Shown in pieces: positions 1 through 11,052 of a DNA stretch of 64,000 bases (within the stretch, counting starts at the first letter, position 1; every line of letters begins with the position of its first letter). The DNA is from Neocallimastix lanati (nom. inval.). Taxonomy: Eukaryota > Neocallimastigomycota > Neocallimastigomycetes > Neocallimastigales > Neocallimastigaceae. The notes beneath the pieces are model-generated. The model searched no databases and was not told the DNA's origin. It was given only the letters and a program-made list of their open reading frames with translations. The stretch is taken from the NCBI GenBank assembly GCA_016946835.1, contig JACVTC010000242.1, forward strand, positions 1-64,000. The letters are read 5' to 3'. The translations under genes and the position numbers were made by a program.

Positions 1-161
1 ATCCTCACTTTCAGTTGTGTCACTAAAATCAGATTCTTCAGATTCTTCATTAAAGGAATTATTATCAATTGGAGTATTCTTAGTAAAAGTATTATTTTGT
101 AAATTATTTAATGAAGCTATTGTTTTGTCATTGGGAGTGCTTCTGCTCCCATTTAGAAGTT
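1..161 (-). CDS. pol: Start of pol in the -1 frame, cut by the window edge
   Basis: On the minus strand the frame that is -1 relative to gag has no stop from inside the gag 3' end down to base 1. It encodes a Ser/Asn-rich then acidic stretch (for example NEESEESDFSDTTESED near the edge) and has no in-frame start codon of its own. It is best read as the beginning of the Gag-Pol extension after frameshifting. No protease or RT motif is visible yet, so the assignment rests on the frameshift signal. Confidence 0.6.
132..151 (-). promoter_or_regulatory. Stem-loop downstream of the slippery site
   Basis: Seven bases after the heptamer the minus strand reads TGGGAG, an 8-base loop, then CTCCCA: a perfect 6-bp stem with four G-C pairs in otherwise A+T-rich DNA. 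A 5-9 nt spacer before a stimulatory hairpin is the usual geometry of -1 frameshift signals. A pseudoknot partner was not searched for. Confidence 0.75.
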
Positions 162-1094
162 TAAAGACTTTTTGGAATATATTTCTTTTTTATTTTTTTC
201 CATAATCTTATTTAATTGAGGGCAATAGTATGAGTAATGACCTTCTTCCTTACAGAAGAAGCAAGTTTTAACAGATAAATTTCTCATTTTCTGGGTTGAT
301 TCTTCTATAATATCTTGAGGTTTCAGTTTATTATTTGTTTGACTTGTTTGGAAAGTTTCGTTTCTTCTTTTAGGATAAAGTCTTGAAGTAGTACTGTTTT
401 GATTATTTTGATTATGCTGGGAATTATTAACATTATAGGTATTAATATTATTGTTCCTTACAGAAAGTCTATCTACTTTCTCGGCAATTTTGAAAGCTTT
501 CTCCATACTTATATCATCTTTAAGGGATAATTTCTTCCAGGCTTCATAATTATTTTGAATAGAATCAATATAATCTAGTACACCGATGCGCTTTCTTCTC
601 TTTTTATCAAGTTTAGTGTACAAAGTTCTATATCTTACATTAAAGTCCTTAATCTTTTCGTTTCTTTTAATTCGCATTGCACGAAGTTCTTTAAGAAGTA
701 AATTTTGGTCTTCTTTAATACCGTAAAAATTTTCAAGACTTGAAATAATTTTTCCAAGAGAAGGAAATTTAATATCATCATCAACATTTTCTTCTTCATC
801 ATGTTCTTCTTCTTCATCTGATGAATCATCACTTTCATCATCACTATCTTCTCCCAAATCTTCAATAACGCGTTGTACTTCACCAGAGCTGGTAAGTAAA
901 CAAGCATTAAATATTGTTTCTGGATCTGTGATACCTTGTATCTTGATCCAAAGTTTCAATTCAGTAGCCCAGGACTTAATATCTAAATTGTCCTTGCTAA
1001 GTTTCACAATATCTCTCAATTCTTTTTTCAATTCTTTAAAGCTCAAAGTTGTTTCTTTGGACATTTTGTCTAAATATGAGGTGATTAAATACAA
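153..1094 (-). CDS. gag: Gag polyprotein of an LTR retrotransposon (left-edge element)
   Basis: A 313-residue reading frame. Residues about 1-95 are a charged helical region, followed by a very acidic Asp/Glu run (about 80-105), a basic capsid-like region (about 110-210), an Asn-rich linker and one zinc knuckle near residue 280, CFFCKEEGHYSYYC, which fits CX2CX4HX4C exactly. That order (capsid, then nucleocapsid) is typical of retrotransposon Gag, which forms the particle and binds element RNA. The start may be the Met at 1094 or the Met ten codons later (1064). The stop at 153-155 lies just past a slippery heptamer, and the -1 frame stays open to the window edge, so pol is probably made as a frameshift fusion. 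Whether the element is Ty3- or Ty1-like cannot be judged without pol. Confidence 0.85.
   Translation of the reverse strand: MYLITSYLDKMSKETTLSFKELKKELRDIVKLSKDNLDIKSWATELKLWIKIQGITDPETIFNACLLTSSGEVQRVIEDLGEDSDDESDDSSDEEEEHDEEENVDDDIKFPSLGKIISSLENFYGIKEDQNLLLKELRAMRIKRNEKIKDFNVRYRTLYTKLDKKRRKRIGVLDYIDSIQNNYEAWKKLSLKDDISMEKAFKIAEKVDRLSVRNNNINTYNVNNSQHNQNNQNSTTSRLYPKRRNETFQTSQTNNKLKPQDIIEESTQKMRNLSVKTCFFCKEEGHYSYYCPQLNKIMEKNKKEIYSKKSLNF
159..165 (-). promoter_or_regulatory. -1 ribosomal frameshift slippery heptamer T TTA AAC
   Basis: On the minus strand gag ends ...tct tta aac ttc taa. The heptamer T-TTA-AAC is in the zero frame (TTA and AAC are zero-frame codons), one codon before the stop. 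It is one of the most efficient known -1 slippery sequences. The -1 frame is open on both sides of it. Confidence 0.85.
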
Positions 1095-1215
1095 ATAAAT
1101 TTGGGAAATCCAACTTTCAAAATGTAATTTAATAGGTAATTTAATATCGAATCAATTTTTAAAACAATATATTTTAGTAACTTTTGAAAATAATAATTTT
1201 ATTTGCTTTCTTTAG

Positions 1216-1590
1216 TAGATATAAGCTCGAAATCCTTATCGACAACTTAGTAGAAATTATAAAGCACGAGGTTCTTTTCGACTACTTTATTAAGAATAAT
1301 TTTAAGTTCGAAATCTTTATCGACAACTTAATAGAATAATTTTAAGTTCGAAGTCTTTATCGACAACTTAATAGAATAATTTTAAGTTCGAAATCTTTAT
1401 CGACAACTTAATAGAATAATTTTAAGTTCGAAATCTTTATCGACAACTTAATAGAATAATTTTAAGTTCGAAATCTTTATCGACAACTTAATGGAATAAT
1501 TTTAAGTTCGAAATCTTTATCGACAACTTAATGGAATAATTTTAAGTTCGAAATCTTTATCGACCACTTGAATTTTGTAATTTAGTATAT
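1216..1590. repeat. 40-bp tandem array in the gag leader
   Basis: Seven nearly perfect 40-bp units run from 1295 to 1574, each with the core AAGTTCGAAATCTTTATCGA. One or two diverged units precede them (about 1216-1294). The array lies 120-500 bp upstream of gag on the minus strand, so it belongs to the 5' leader of the left-edge element. Elements A and K carry unrelated tandem arrays in the same position. Confidence 0.9.
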
Positions 1591-2899
1591 TTGTAGTAAT
1601 AAATTTAGAAGCAAAGTTTTATTTGTTATTTTCACCTTTCAAAAATTTTTCTTTTTAAACGATAAATATTGTATTGTTATAGCTAATAAAATTATTAATT
1701 AATTATAATTATTAAATACAAAAAAAAATAATCTTTATTGTCGTACAATCTGATAGTACACACTGTCTGACGTGCAGCTTACCTAATGGTGTCATGCCAC
1801 GCGTGTGCCACGATTACTATATTCAATATAAAATATAGCAGTTCAGAGCCCACTAGCCCAATTACTATGTAGGATAAACTTAATCCGATAATCTATGTAC
1901 GGAATAAAAAAAATTTTAAAAGTATTCAATAATATTTTTATTAACTAATAAAAATTAACTAAAAACACAATATTTTCAAAGTAAATTAAGATTCTTTTAC
2001 AGGAATTATTAAACAAATAAAGTATCAGTAATAAAAAAAAATAAAAAAAATTTAAATGGCGAAGTTAGCCAAAGTCTGATACTTTATATAATAAAGTGCC
2101 TTATAACTAGCACAAAGAAAAGTAAAAAAAAATATATATAAAAAAAACAATCTTACGCCTTCGGTGACGTAAGCTCCTTATTCGCCAGTGCTTGGAAAGT
2201 ACCCGCACCTTCGTGTGTTGAAACGTTGAAGGCTGAACTATTATTACCGGGTCGGTAACCAAATACCTTCGTCTACTTTCCAATTAATCTCCAAATTAAC
2301 TACTATTCAATAACCTACTATGAATAGAGTTAATTTGTTGCTATCTGAGAATACACTGTGTATGAGCTCTATCCGCTCCTTGTTATAATTTTACAAAATT
2401 TGTTTTTTTAGAATCTTAATTTTACTTATTTAAAAAAAATTTTTTTTTTTTTATATATATATATCAAACAAGCGCCATAGGTTAATCAAAGGATTAACGA
2501 CTTACTTGTTTATCAATATAAAATAAAAAAAATTAAAAAAAATCTATGTTATTTACTATTATTTCTATTTAATTCCCCGATATCTCCACCATATAAATGT
2601 TAAGGTTTTAGAGAATTAAATAAAAATAAAGTAAGGAAACACAAATTTTATTTATTTATTTATTTTATTTATTTATTTTATTAAATTTATTTGATGATAT
2701 TTAAAAATTAGTAGCAAAATTTACAACTATTTATACTTTTTTCAAGGCATAAAAGTTGTTCTTGCCACTAAATTACATTTTATTTATTTTTTTTTTTTTT
2801 TTTTATAAAAACTATTAAATTTAAATTGATTTTTATAATTAATTATATAAAATTTAATTATAACAATATAAATAAAATACATTTATAATATTAATAAAA

Positions 2900-2958
<59 letters not shown>

Positions 2959-3471
2959 TTATTTATTTAAAAATATCTAAAATATTACTAATAAGAATTT
3001 ATTTAATTGGCTATAATTTTTATTACAATCTGTTAAAATATTCAAATAAAAATAAAAATACTATTCTAATATAAAGGTTTTTAATAAAATAAAATATTTT
3101 TCAATATAAAATAAAACATTTCGATATAAAATTTTATAATAAAAAGTTAAAATATAATATATAAATTTTTAATTATCAATATATAAAAATATTATTAATA
3201 TAAATTTTCATTATTAATATAAAAAAAAAAATAAGATTTATTATTAATATTGCTAATATAAGTTTTAAATATATAAAAATATTACTTTTAATATAAGATT
3301 TAATATAAAAATATAAAGTTTAATATAATATTTGATTTAATTTTTGATCTTTGGATTTAAAAATTTATTAAAGTACAAAAATAATAATGTACACATAATG
3401 TATTAGAAATAAATCGTAGATTTAATTAAGAATGCATTATTTAGTACATTCTTATCAAAATTTTTAAATGC
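1591..3471. other. Non-coding stretch with a G+C-richer, hairpin-rich core
   Basis: No reading frame is credible. From about 1740 to 2620 base composition is less A+T-rich and several clear hairpins occur: 2081-2097 (7-bp stem), 2244-2258 (TTACCG/CGGTAA), 2293-2335 (9 bp, a bulged base, then 7 bp) and 2466-2511 (outer 7 bp, inner GTTAATC/GATTAAC). This may be the 5' LTR or leader of the left-edge element or an unrecognised RNA gene. The rest is A/T-rich, with a 55-base T run at 2902-2956. Confidence 0.5.
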
Positions 3472-3545
3472 GGGCTGTTAGTTCAGTTGGATAGAACGCT
3501 TGACTACGGATCAAGAGGTCGCAGGTTCAAGTCCTGCATAGCTCG
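3472..3545 (+). tRNA. tRNA-Arg (anticodon ACG)
   Basis: Full cloverleaf: acceptor GGGCTGT pairs with ATAGCTC (two G-T pairs), D arm present, anticodon stem CTTGA/TCAAG with loop CTACGGA, T arm with GGTTCAAGTCC, discriminator G. No CCA is encoded. A T run follows at once and leads after 4 bases into tRNA-Val. Confidence 0.95.
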
Positions 3546-3549
3546 TTTT

Positions 3550-3623
3550 GATTTCGTGGTGTAGTCGGTTATCACGTCTGTCTAACACACAGACGGTCCC
3601 CGGTTCGAATCCGGGCGAAATCA
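3550..3623 (+). tRNA. tRNA-Val (anticodon AAC)
   Basis: Acceptor GATTTCG/CGAAATC, anticodon stem TCTGT/ACAGA with loop CTAACAC, T arm with GGTTCGAATCC, discriminator A. It starts 4 bases after tRNA-Arg in the same direction and is followed by a T5 run, a normal Pol III terminator. Confidence 0.95.
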
Positions 3624-3802
3624 TTTTTGTTTATTTTTATTATTTTTATTATTTTCAACTAAATTTTAATTATTTATTATTATTTTTTATATTTTATTTT
3701 CTTATATTCTATAATAAAAGGAATGAATATATATATATATTAAATATAAACCAACTTTTATTTTAATATATTAAAAAAAAAAAAAAAAAAAGTAAAAATA
3801 AC

Positions 3803-3886
3803 TGCCAAGAGTGAGGTTCGAACTCACGCCTCTTTCGAGACCGCATCTTAAGTGCGGCGCCTTAGACCGACTCGGCCATCTTGGCT
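3803..3886 (-). tRNA. tRNA-Leu (anticodon TAA)
   Basis: Class II tRNA with a long variable arm, 84 nt. Anticodon stem CCGCA/TGCGG encloses loop CTTAAGA; T arm GAGTTCGAACCTC; acceptor GCCAAGA/TCTTGGC. A long T run lies downstream on the minus strand. Confidence 0.95.
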
Positions 3887-4532
3887 AAATATTAAAATTT
3901 TATGAATGTTCAAAAATTTTTAAGATAGGTTACTTTTCTATATAAATATATATATATATATATTTTTTTTTTTTTGTAGCTTTTTAATCTTTATATTATC
4001 TTAATTATTATATAAATTATTATTAATTTATATATATATATATATTAAAATATTAACTTTTTAAACGTATTTCTTATTTTGATAAAATTTAAATTTATTT
4101 ATTAACAATAACTATATTAATATATAAATTCAGTATAATTTAATACATTAAAACTAATTATTAAATTAATATTAAATTAAATAATAACATTTGTAGAATA
4201 TAACATATTATTAAACAAATTTATTATTAAAAAGTAAAAATAATTATATAAAGCTATAAAAAAATAATTTAGTAACATATTATTTAGCATCTAGTATTTC
4301 ATAATTTATTTTTTCCTTTATATGCAAAGATTTACTGAAAATACCATAAAATTTTTAATTTATATATTAAAATATTATTTTTCATTTATATTTTTAAATT
4401 ATTACCTTATATTATTATTTACCATTAACGTTTTATTAAAAATTAATAATAATAAAGACTATATATTTATATATATAATTTGTATTATGGATAAATCTTT
4501 CCATTTAGTAAAATTTAAAAAAAGCAACTAAA

Positions 4533-4603
4533 GCATTGATGGTTTAGTGGTATAATTACCGCCTGCCACGCGGTAGACCCGGGTTCGATTCCCGGTCAAT
4601 GCA
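4533..4603 (+). tRNA. tRNA-Gly (anticodon GCC)
   Basis: Acceptor GCATTGA/TCAATGC, anticodon stem ACCGC/GCGGT with loop CTGCCAC, T arm GGGTTCGATTCCC, discriminator A. Only TTT separates it from tRNA-Thr, so a joint precursor is likely. Confidence 0.95.
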
Positions 4604-4606
4604 TTT

Positions 4607-4679
4607 GCCTTCATGGCTCAGTCGGCAGAGCATCCCCCTAGTAAGGGGAAGGTCATCGGTTCGATTCCGATTGAAGGCA
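4607..4679 (+). tRNA. tRNA-Thr (anticodon AGT)
   Basis: Acceptor GCCTTCA/TGAAGGC, anticodon stem TCCCC/GGGGA with loop CTAGTAA, T arm CGGTTCGATTCCG, discriminator A. Second gene of the Gly-Thr tandem pair; TTTT follows about 5 bases downstream. Confidence 0.95.
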
Positions 4680-4978
4680 TTATTTTGTTTTAATGATTTT
4701 TTATAACTATTATTTTTATTAAAAACAGTTTATTAATTTTTTAATAAAATTATTTATTTATGATTATATTATACTTTAAAAATAAACATATATATTTATT
4801 ACTTTAAATTTAGATTTTTTTTTTTTTTTTTAAGAATTTTATAGAATCAAAAACTAAAAATTAAGCAATAAATTTATTATTTAGATTAATTCAATTTAAT
4901 ATGTTGATATTAAATCTTACTAAGTCAAAAAAAGAAAATAAAATATTACTAAAATAAAATGGAATGAAATAAAATAAA

Positions 4979-5016
<38 letters not shown>

Positions 5017-5097
5017 AATAAAGTAAAATAAATATAAATACATATTAATAAATATAAATAATTAAATAATTAAAAAATAATAAACAAAAGCATAAAT

Positions 5098-5457
5098 AAA
5101 AATAAAAATAAAAATAAAAATAAAAATAAAAATAAAAATAAAAATAAAAATAAATATTAAAATAAAAATAAAAATAAAAATAAAAATAAAAATAAAAATA
5201 AAAATAAAAATAAAAATAAAAATAAAAATAAAAATAAAAATAAAAATAAAAATAAAAATAAAAATAAAAATAAAAATAAAAATAAAAATAAAAATAAAAA
5301 TAAAAATAAAAATAAAAATAAAAATAAAAATAAAAATAAAAATAAAAATAAAAATAAAAATAAAAATAAAAATAAAAATAAAAACAACAACAAAAATAAA
5401 AACAACAACAAAAATAAAAACAACAACAAAAATAAAAACAACAACAAAAATAAAAAT
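5098..5457. repeat. (AAAAAT)n microsatellite ending in an 18-bp variant array
   Basis: About 285 bp of the 6-base unit AAAAAT, broken once near 5155, pass into four units of an 18-base variant containing AACAACAAC (about 5385-5457). Both strands are open as Phe/Leu or Tyr/Phe repeats, which is a by-product of the repeat and not a gene. Confidence 0.95.
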
Positions 5458-5731
5458 ACAACAAAAAACAGAAAAAAAAAAATAATAAAAAAAAAAATAG
5501 ATATATTAAATTTATTAATTACCAATATTATATTTTGTATTTTAAAAAATAGTAATTGCAAAATATGAATATCAAAATAGACTTCAATAAATACTCAATA
5601 GTATTCTTAATAATTTTTCCCTTTATATAAATTATAAAAACTTAATTCGAATAATTTTAATTGAAATACTTTTAATCTTACCATTTCTAAGGGCTTGTTA
5701 GTTATTTAGAAAATAGCAGCAAATTAAATAA

Positions 5732-5803
5732 GGCTCATTGGTCTAGTAGTATGATTCTCGCTTTGGGTGCGAGAGGTCCCGGGTTCAATTCCCGGATGAG
5801 CCC
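5732..5803 (+). tRNA. tRNA-Pro (anticodon TGG)
   Basis: Acceptor GGCTCAT/ATGAGCC, anticodon stem CTCGC/GCGAG with loop TTTGGGT, T arm GGGTTCAATTCCC, discriminator C. Standalone gene. Confidence 0.95.
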
Positions 5804-6234
5804 CTTTGTTTTTAGTTCTTATTTTTATTTTATTTATTTTATTACTTACTAATTAATAAATAATAATAATAATTATAATAATAATAATTATAATAATAAT
5901 AATTATAATAATAATAATAATAATAAAATAGTAAAAGAAAAAAATATTTATAAATTTTAATGTGATATTAATATTAATAAAATAATTTCATAATAGCTAT
6001 ATTTATTATATTTGTTACAAAAATATCTATTTAAAAAGCTATTATAATATTAATATATTCAAATTATTATTTAATTGTTAAACAAAAAATAAACAATTTA
6101 TATATAATATTAAATTATATAAAATTTAAACTTTTAAGTTATTCTAACTATTGTTTAAAAAAGTATTAAACTATAAATTTTATTAAATAATAAGGTATAC
6201 AAGAATTTTATATTTATTCTATTTTATTAGATTA

Positions 6235-6306
6235 GGTTCTATAGTGTAGCGGTTAGCACATTGGACTTTGAATCCAATAACTCGAGTTCAAATCTCGATA
6301 GGACCT
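6235..6306 (+). tRNA. tRNA-Gln (anticodon TTG)
   Basis: Acceptor GGTTCTA/TAGGACC, anticodon stem TTGGA/TCCAA with loop CTTTGAA, T arm GAGTTCAAATCTC, discriminator T as in other fungal tRNA-Gln. TTT and then longer T runs follow. Confidence 0.93.
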
Positions 6307-6738
6307 TTTATTTTTATTAAACAAAAAAAAAAAAAAAAAAAAAAAAATAGTAATAATAACAATAATATTAATAATTATAATAGTAATAATAATAATAATA
6401 AATATTTATTTTAACTGATATAAAATTACATAATTATAAGATATATATTATATTTATATTTATATTAATATTGTAAATTAGAAATATTCATATTTTTTCT
6501 TAATGCTTATATAAATATTTATATTTATTTTATAATTTATTTTTATTTTATTTTACTTAATTTTATTCTTTTATTATTTAAATTTTTTGATTTTTACTTA
6601 ATATATTAATGTATAGATAAAATAAAGATATATATTAATCATGTAAAATTATTTAAATTTTAATATAAAAAATTATTAAAATTGTTTTTAAATTTACTAA
6701 AATCATAATTTGATAAAATAAAATATAAAAAGGCAAGA

Positions 6739-6810
6739 CTCCCAGGCGGGGAATTGAACCCCGGTCTCCCGCGTGACAGGCGGGGATACTCACCACTATA
6801 CTACCTGGGA
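6739..6810 (-). tRNA. tRNA-Asp (anticodon GTC)
   Basis: Acceptor TCCCAGG/CCTGGGA, anticodon stem CCCGC/GCGGG with loop CTGTCAC, T arm GGGTTCAATTCCC, discriminator G. The minus strand continues into T-rich sequence. Confidence 0.95.
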
Positions 6811-7689
6811 CTAATTCAATTATTATTTTCCATATCATATCATATGCTCTATGTCTACGAATTTTTTATTTATTATTTATTATTTTTTAAATATATTAAA
6901 TTTCAAAAATATAATATTACAATGTTAAATAAAATATAAATATATATTATGTATTTTACTATTATTTAATATTAATTATAATAATGTAAAATATATATAT
7001 AATATATATAATATATATATATAAAATATACCATATATATCATATATATGGTATATTTTTATAAATTTTAAATTTACTAGTTTTAATTAATTGAAATTTT
7101 TAAATATATAATTTTTATATAAATATTTTATTTATTGAATTTATTTATTATCATTTTATCTATAATTTCTATTTTCTTGGTATTATTGTTGTTATTATTT
7201 TATAAATTATTTTTTTAAAACCTTTAATATAGGAATCATAAATAATTTTATATTAATTATGAAGTATTGAAATATTTAAATTAATTTTTATTAATGTTTT
7301 TTTTTTTTTTATTCTTATTTTTAATTTTTCTATTTTTCTATTTTTCTATTTAATTCTCTGTGAATTTATATAAGTTTAAAATATATATCTTTTTCAATAT
7401 AATAATAATTTCAGTGATTTATTATTTTTTTTTAATTAATTTTATTATTATTGTAAATTATTTTCTTTCTTATATAATAGTAATGATTAGTATTTACAAT
7501 ATATTTTTATTTTATTTTATTATTATCATTAATTTTTTAATAATTTTTATAATTTTTATTATACTTTATGTTATTTTATTTTTCTTTATTCGACTTTTTT
7601 ATTTTTTTTAAAAAATAAAATACAAATAAAGTTTAATTTAATCCATCTTTCAACGTACTCATTTTATTTTTAATAGCCAATCCAGGCAG

Positions 7690-7763
7690 GCTCTGTTAGC
7701 TCAGTCGGTTAGAGCGTGGTGCTAATAACGCCAAGGTCGCAGGTTCGACCCCTGCACAGAGCA
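7690..7763 (+). tRNA. tRNA-Ile (anticodon AAT)
   Basis: Acceptor GCTCTGT/ACAGAGC, anticodon stem TGGTG/CGCCA with loop CTAATAA, T arm AGGTTCGACCCCT, discriminator A. Followed 16 bases later by tRNA-Lys(CTT) with no T run of four between them. Confidence 0.95.
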
Positions 7764-7779
7764 CAATAAAAGCAAAATT

Positions 7780-7852
7780 GCCCGGCTAGCTCAATCGGTA
7801 GAGCGTGAGACTCTTAATCTCAAGGTTGTGGGTTCGACCCCCACGTTGGGCG
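7780..7852 (+). tRNA. tRNA-Lys (anticodon CTT)
   Basis: Acceptor GCCCGGC/GTTGGGC, anticodon stem TGAGA/TCTCA with loop CTCTTAA, T arm GGGTTCGACCCCC, discriminator G. Second gene of the Ile-Lys tandem. Confidence 0.95.
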
Positions 7853-7894
7853 ATTCTATTCCTTTTTATAAGAGCTTTATTTCTATATTAATTT

Positions 7895-8253
<359 letters not shown>

Positions 8254-8381
8254 TCTTAATTAAACCAAATTTTCTAAATTTTAATTTATGATAAAATATT
8301 TCTCCATAAAATCAAAAATTGAACATTATTTTATTTATTTTTATATATATAACTAATTTGAAATTTCTTAAATAACATTTT

Positions 8382-8411
8382 GAAAATAAAATAAAATAAA
8401 AAAATTTGAGA

Positions 8412-8477
<66 letters not shown>

Positions 8478-8506
8478 AAATAAAATAAAATAAAAAAAAT
8501 TTGAGA

Positions 8507-8547
<41 letters not shown>
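8382..8547. repeat. Duplicated unit with long poly(A) tracts
   Basis: A block of about 40 bp (TTGAAAATAAAATAAAATAA onward, ending GAGATAAATT) followed by a poly(A) tract occurs twice in tandem. The tracts are about 55 and 35 A. Confidence 0.85.
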
Positions 8548-8549
<2 letters not shown>

Positions 8550-8795
8550 GAAACATATATAACTATTTAATTAAATAAATAATAAATAAAACTAATTATA
8601 TAAATATAAATAAATTTTTATTAAAATATTTGGTAAACTTCAAATAAATTGTTATTTTTTATATGTTAACGAAATTTATGAAAAAACACATATAAAATTA
8701 ATTATAATATATTAAAACAATTTTAAGTTATCTTTAAGAGTAAATATAGCAAGAAAAAAAATTTAAAGTAGGAAAAAAAAAGGCTAGAAAGCGTA

Positions 8796-8868
8796 GCCCT
8801 GTTAGCTCAGTTGGTAGAGCGTGCGGCTTTTAACCGCAAGGTCGGGGGTTCGAGCCCCCCATAGGGCG
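8796..8868 (+). tRNA. tRNA-Lys (anticodon TTT)
   Basis: Acceptor GCCCTGT/ATAGGGC, anticodon stem TGCGG/CCGCA with loop CTTTTAA, T arm GGGTTCGAGCCCC, discriminator G. Only the dinucleotide TA separates it from tRNA-Asn. Confidence 0.95.
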
Positions 8869-8870
8869 TA

Positions 8871-8944
8871 GCTCTTATGGCGCAATTGGCTAGCGCGTTC
8901 GGCTGTTAACCGAGAGGTTGGTGGTTCAAGCCCACCTAGGAGCG
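8871..8944 (+). tRNA. tRNA-Asn (anticodon GTT)
   Basis: Acceptor GCTCTTA/TAGGAGC, anticodon stem TTCGG/CCGAG with loop CTGTTAA, T arm TGGTTCAAGCCCA, discriminator G. Followed by a T run. It must share a precursor with tRNA-Lys(TTT) 2 bases upstream unless its internal promoter initiates inside that gene. Confidence 0.95.
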
Positions 8945-9289
8945 TTCTTTTTAAATTATTTTAATAAAATAAAATATAATTTTATTAATTTTTATTAATT
9001 TTGGTTTTCAACATTAACTAAATTGCCTATTTATTTAAATATTTTATAAAAATAATATAATATTCAAAGTCATCAATCATTAAAGACAAAGTAAGGTATA
9101 GTATTAAATGTATCCCCTATATTAATAATAAAAGTTACACTAAAATATAAATTTTATTCTATTAGTAATATATATTTTATTAAAAGAAAATTAATTTATT
9201 TATTTAAGAGTTATTTCAATATGGCTAATTGTAAATTAAAGTGTATTAATACTGTAAATAATAGTTTAAAATAAAAAGAAATATTAAAA

Positions 9290-9362
9290 TGGAGAATCCG
9301 GGCGTCGATCCCGGTGCCTCTCGCATGCTAAGCGAGCGCTCTACCATTTGAGCTAATTCCCC
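9290..9362 (-). tRNA. tRNA-Ala (anticodon AGC)
   Basis: Acceptor GGGGAAT/ATTCTCC, anticodon stem CTCGC/GCGAG with loop TTAGCAT, T-loop strand GGGATCGACGCCC (an unusual A for T in the TTCGA motif), discriminator A. TTTTA follows on the minus strand. Confidence 0.92.
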
Positions 9363-9688
9363 TTTTCCTGCTTTTTTTTAAAATTCATTTTACTTGTGTA
9401 TCAAAGTGAATAATAATAAATATGAATTTGACATTATAATTCATTATTCTTATTAATGAATATATATTAGTTTAATAGTACTTAAAAATAGTATATTACA
9501 ATTTAATTTTTTTAAAAAAACAAATTTTATTTTTAATTTCTTATTATCATTATAAATTTAAATTTAGTAATTAATTTATATAATAATTAATAATTATTTG
9601 TTAACAAAATAAAGATACGTTATTATATACATTATTATGTATATAATAATATATAAATAATATAAAATAATATAATCTCTATTTAAAA

Positions 9689-9870
9689 ATAAAGATAAAA
9701 ATAAAAATAAAAAAATAAAAATAAAAATAAAAAAATAAAAATAAAAATAAAAAAATAAAAATAAAAATAAAAAAATAAAAATAAAAAAATAAAAATAAAA
9801 AAATAAAAATAAAAAAATAAAAATAAAAAAAATAAAAATAAAAAAAATAAAAATAAAAAAATAAAAAATA
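9689..9870. repeat. A-rich minisatellite
   Basis: Alternating AAAAAT and AAAAAAAT units over about 180 bp. No coding content. Confidence 0.9.
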
Positions 9871-10330
9871 ATATTAATAATTTTATAATAAAATTTATAA
9901 ATATTTAAATTATATTCATTGAATCAATAAAAATATATATATATATATATATATTTTTTTTTTTTTTGAATTTTATATCTTTTAACTTGTTTTAAATGCC
10001 AATTGTAAAATAAACTAATATTATTTTAATAAATAAACATAACTATTATATCTATTTAAAGTAGTAAATAAATAATATTTTATTTTAATTAATAAATTAA
10101 AATAATTGAAAAATATTTGTATAAAGTAAAAATAATAAAATTAAAGTTTTGGATTCATTTTAAAAGTAAATATATTTCTATACGTCTCTAATAGTTTTTA
10201 TTTAAGATATTTATATTATTAAAAAAAATAATATATTTTATAAATTTATAATTCTGATACTATTATTTTTATTTTTTATTTATTTAATATTTTTCATTGA
10301 TTATTATTATTTTTATTGGTATTTTTCATT

Positions 10331-10331
10331 G

Positions 10332-10379
<48 letters not shown>

Positions 10380-10391
10380 ATTATTATTATA

Positions 10392-10483
<92 letters not shown>

Positions 10484-10490
10484 TTTTATT
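10331..10490. repeat. (ATT)n microsatellite
   Basis: About 160 bp of ATT repeats with two ATA interruptions near 10380 and 10390; a third such tract follows at 11641-11995. Confidence 0.95.
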
Positions 10491-10671
10491 ATTATTATTT
10501 TTAATATTATTAGAAAATAAAATGTTGTTTTATATATATATGTATGTGTATATTTAAAAATATATAATGCATAAATCTATTTAATAATTAATTATGAATT
10601 AATGATGCTAAAATGATTCATATAAAATAACTTCATTTAAAAATGAATTAATTTTAGAAAAAGTTAAAAAG

Positions 10672-10744
10672 TGCCGTTCCCAGGATTCGAACCTGGGTCG
10701 AGTCGGCCACAACGACTTATACTAAACCACTATACGAGAACGGC
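10672..10744 (-). tRNA. tRNA-His (anticodon GTG)
   Basis: Acceptor GCCGTTC/GAACGGC, anticodon stem AGTCG/CGACT with loop TTGTGGC, T arm AGGTTCGAATCCT. A G precedes the 5' end in the DNA, so G-1 could be encoded. Minus-strand T run downstream. Confidence 0.94.
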
Positions 10745-11052
10745 CAAAATCATTTTATTAATATTAGTTTTAAAAGTAAAAACTCAATTTGAATTGAATT
10801 CAATAGAAAAGTAAAAAACTAAATTAATATATAAATAATTAATAAAAACAATTAATACTAATAAATAATTTAAATAAAATTAAAAATTAAAATATTTATT
10901 TATTATATTATACTAAAATATAATAAATTGAAAAAATGCTTTTATTAAAATTTGTAATTTTATTAATAATAATTTTTTAAAATTTTAATTTCTAAATAAA
11001 TTAATTATTAAATATTAATGTAAAATAAATTATAAAAATATAAAATAAAAAA

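Noticed and set aside
3548-3766. Small reading frames overlapping tRNA genes (also 6653-6939)
   Set aside because: They read through tRNA-Val and tRNA-Asp and their A/T flanks; the tRNA genes explain the sequence.
5045-5561. Long Phe/Tyr and Leu-rich reading frames on the minus strand
   Set aside because: They are translations of the (AAAAAT)n microsatellite, open in two frames at once, with no non-repeat protein around them.
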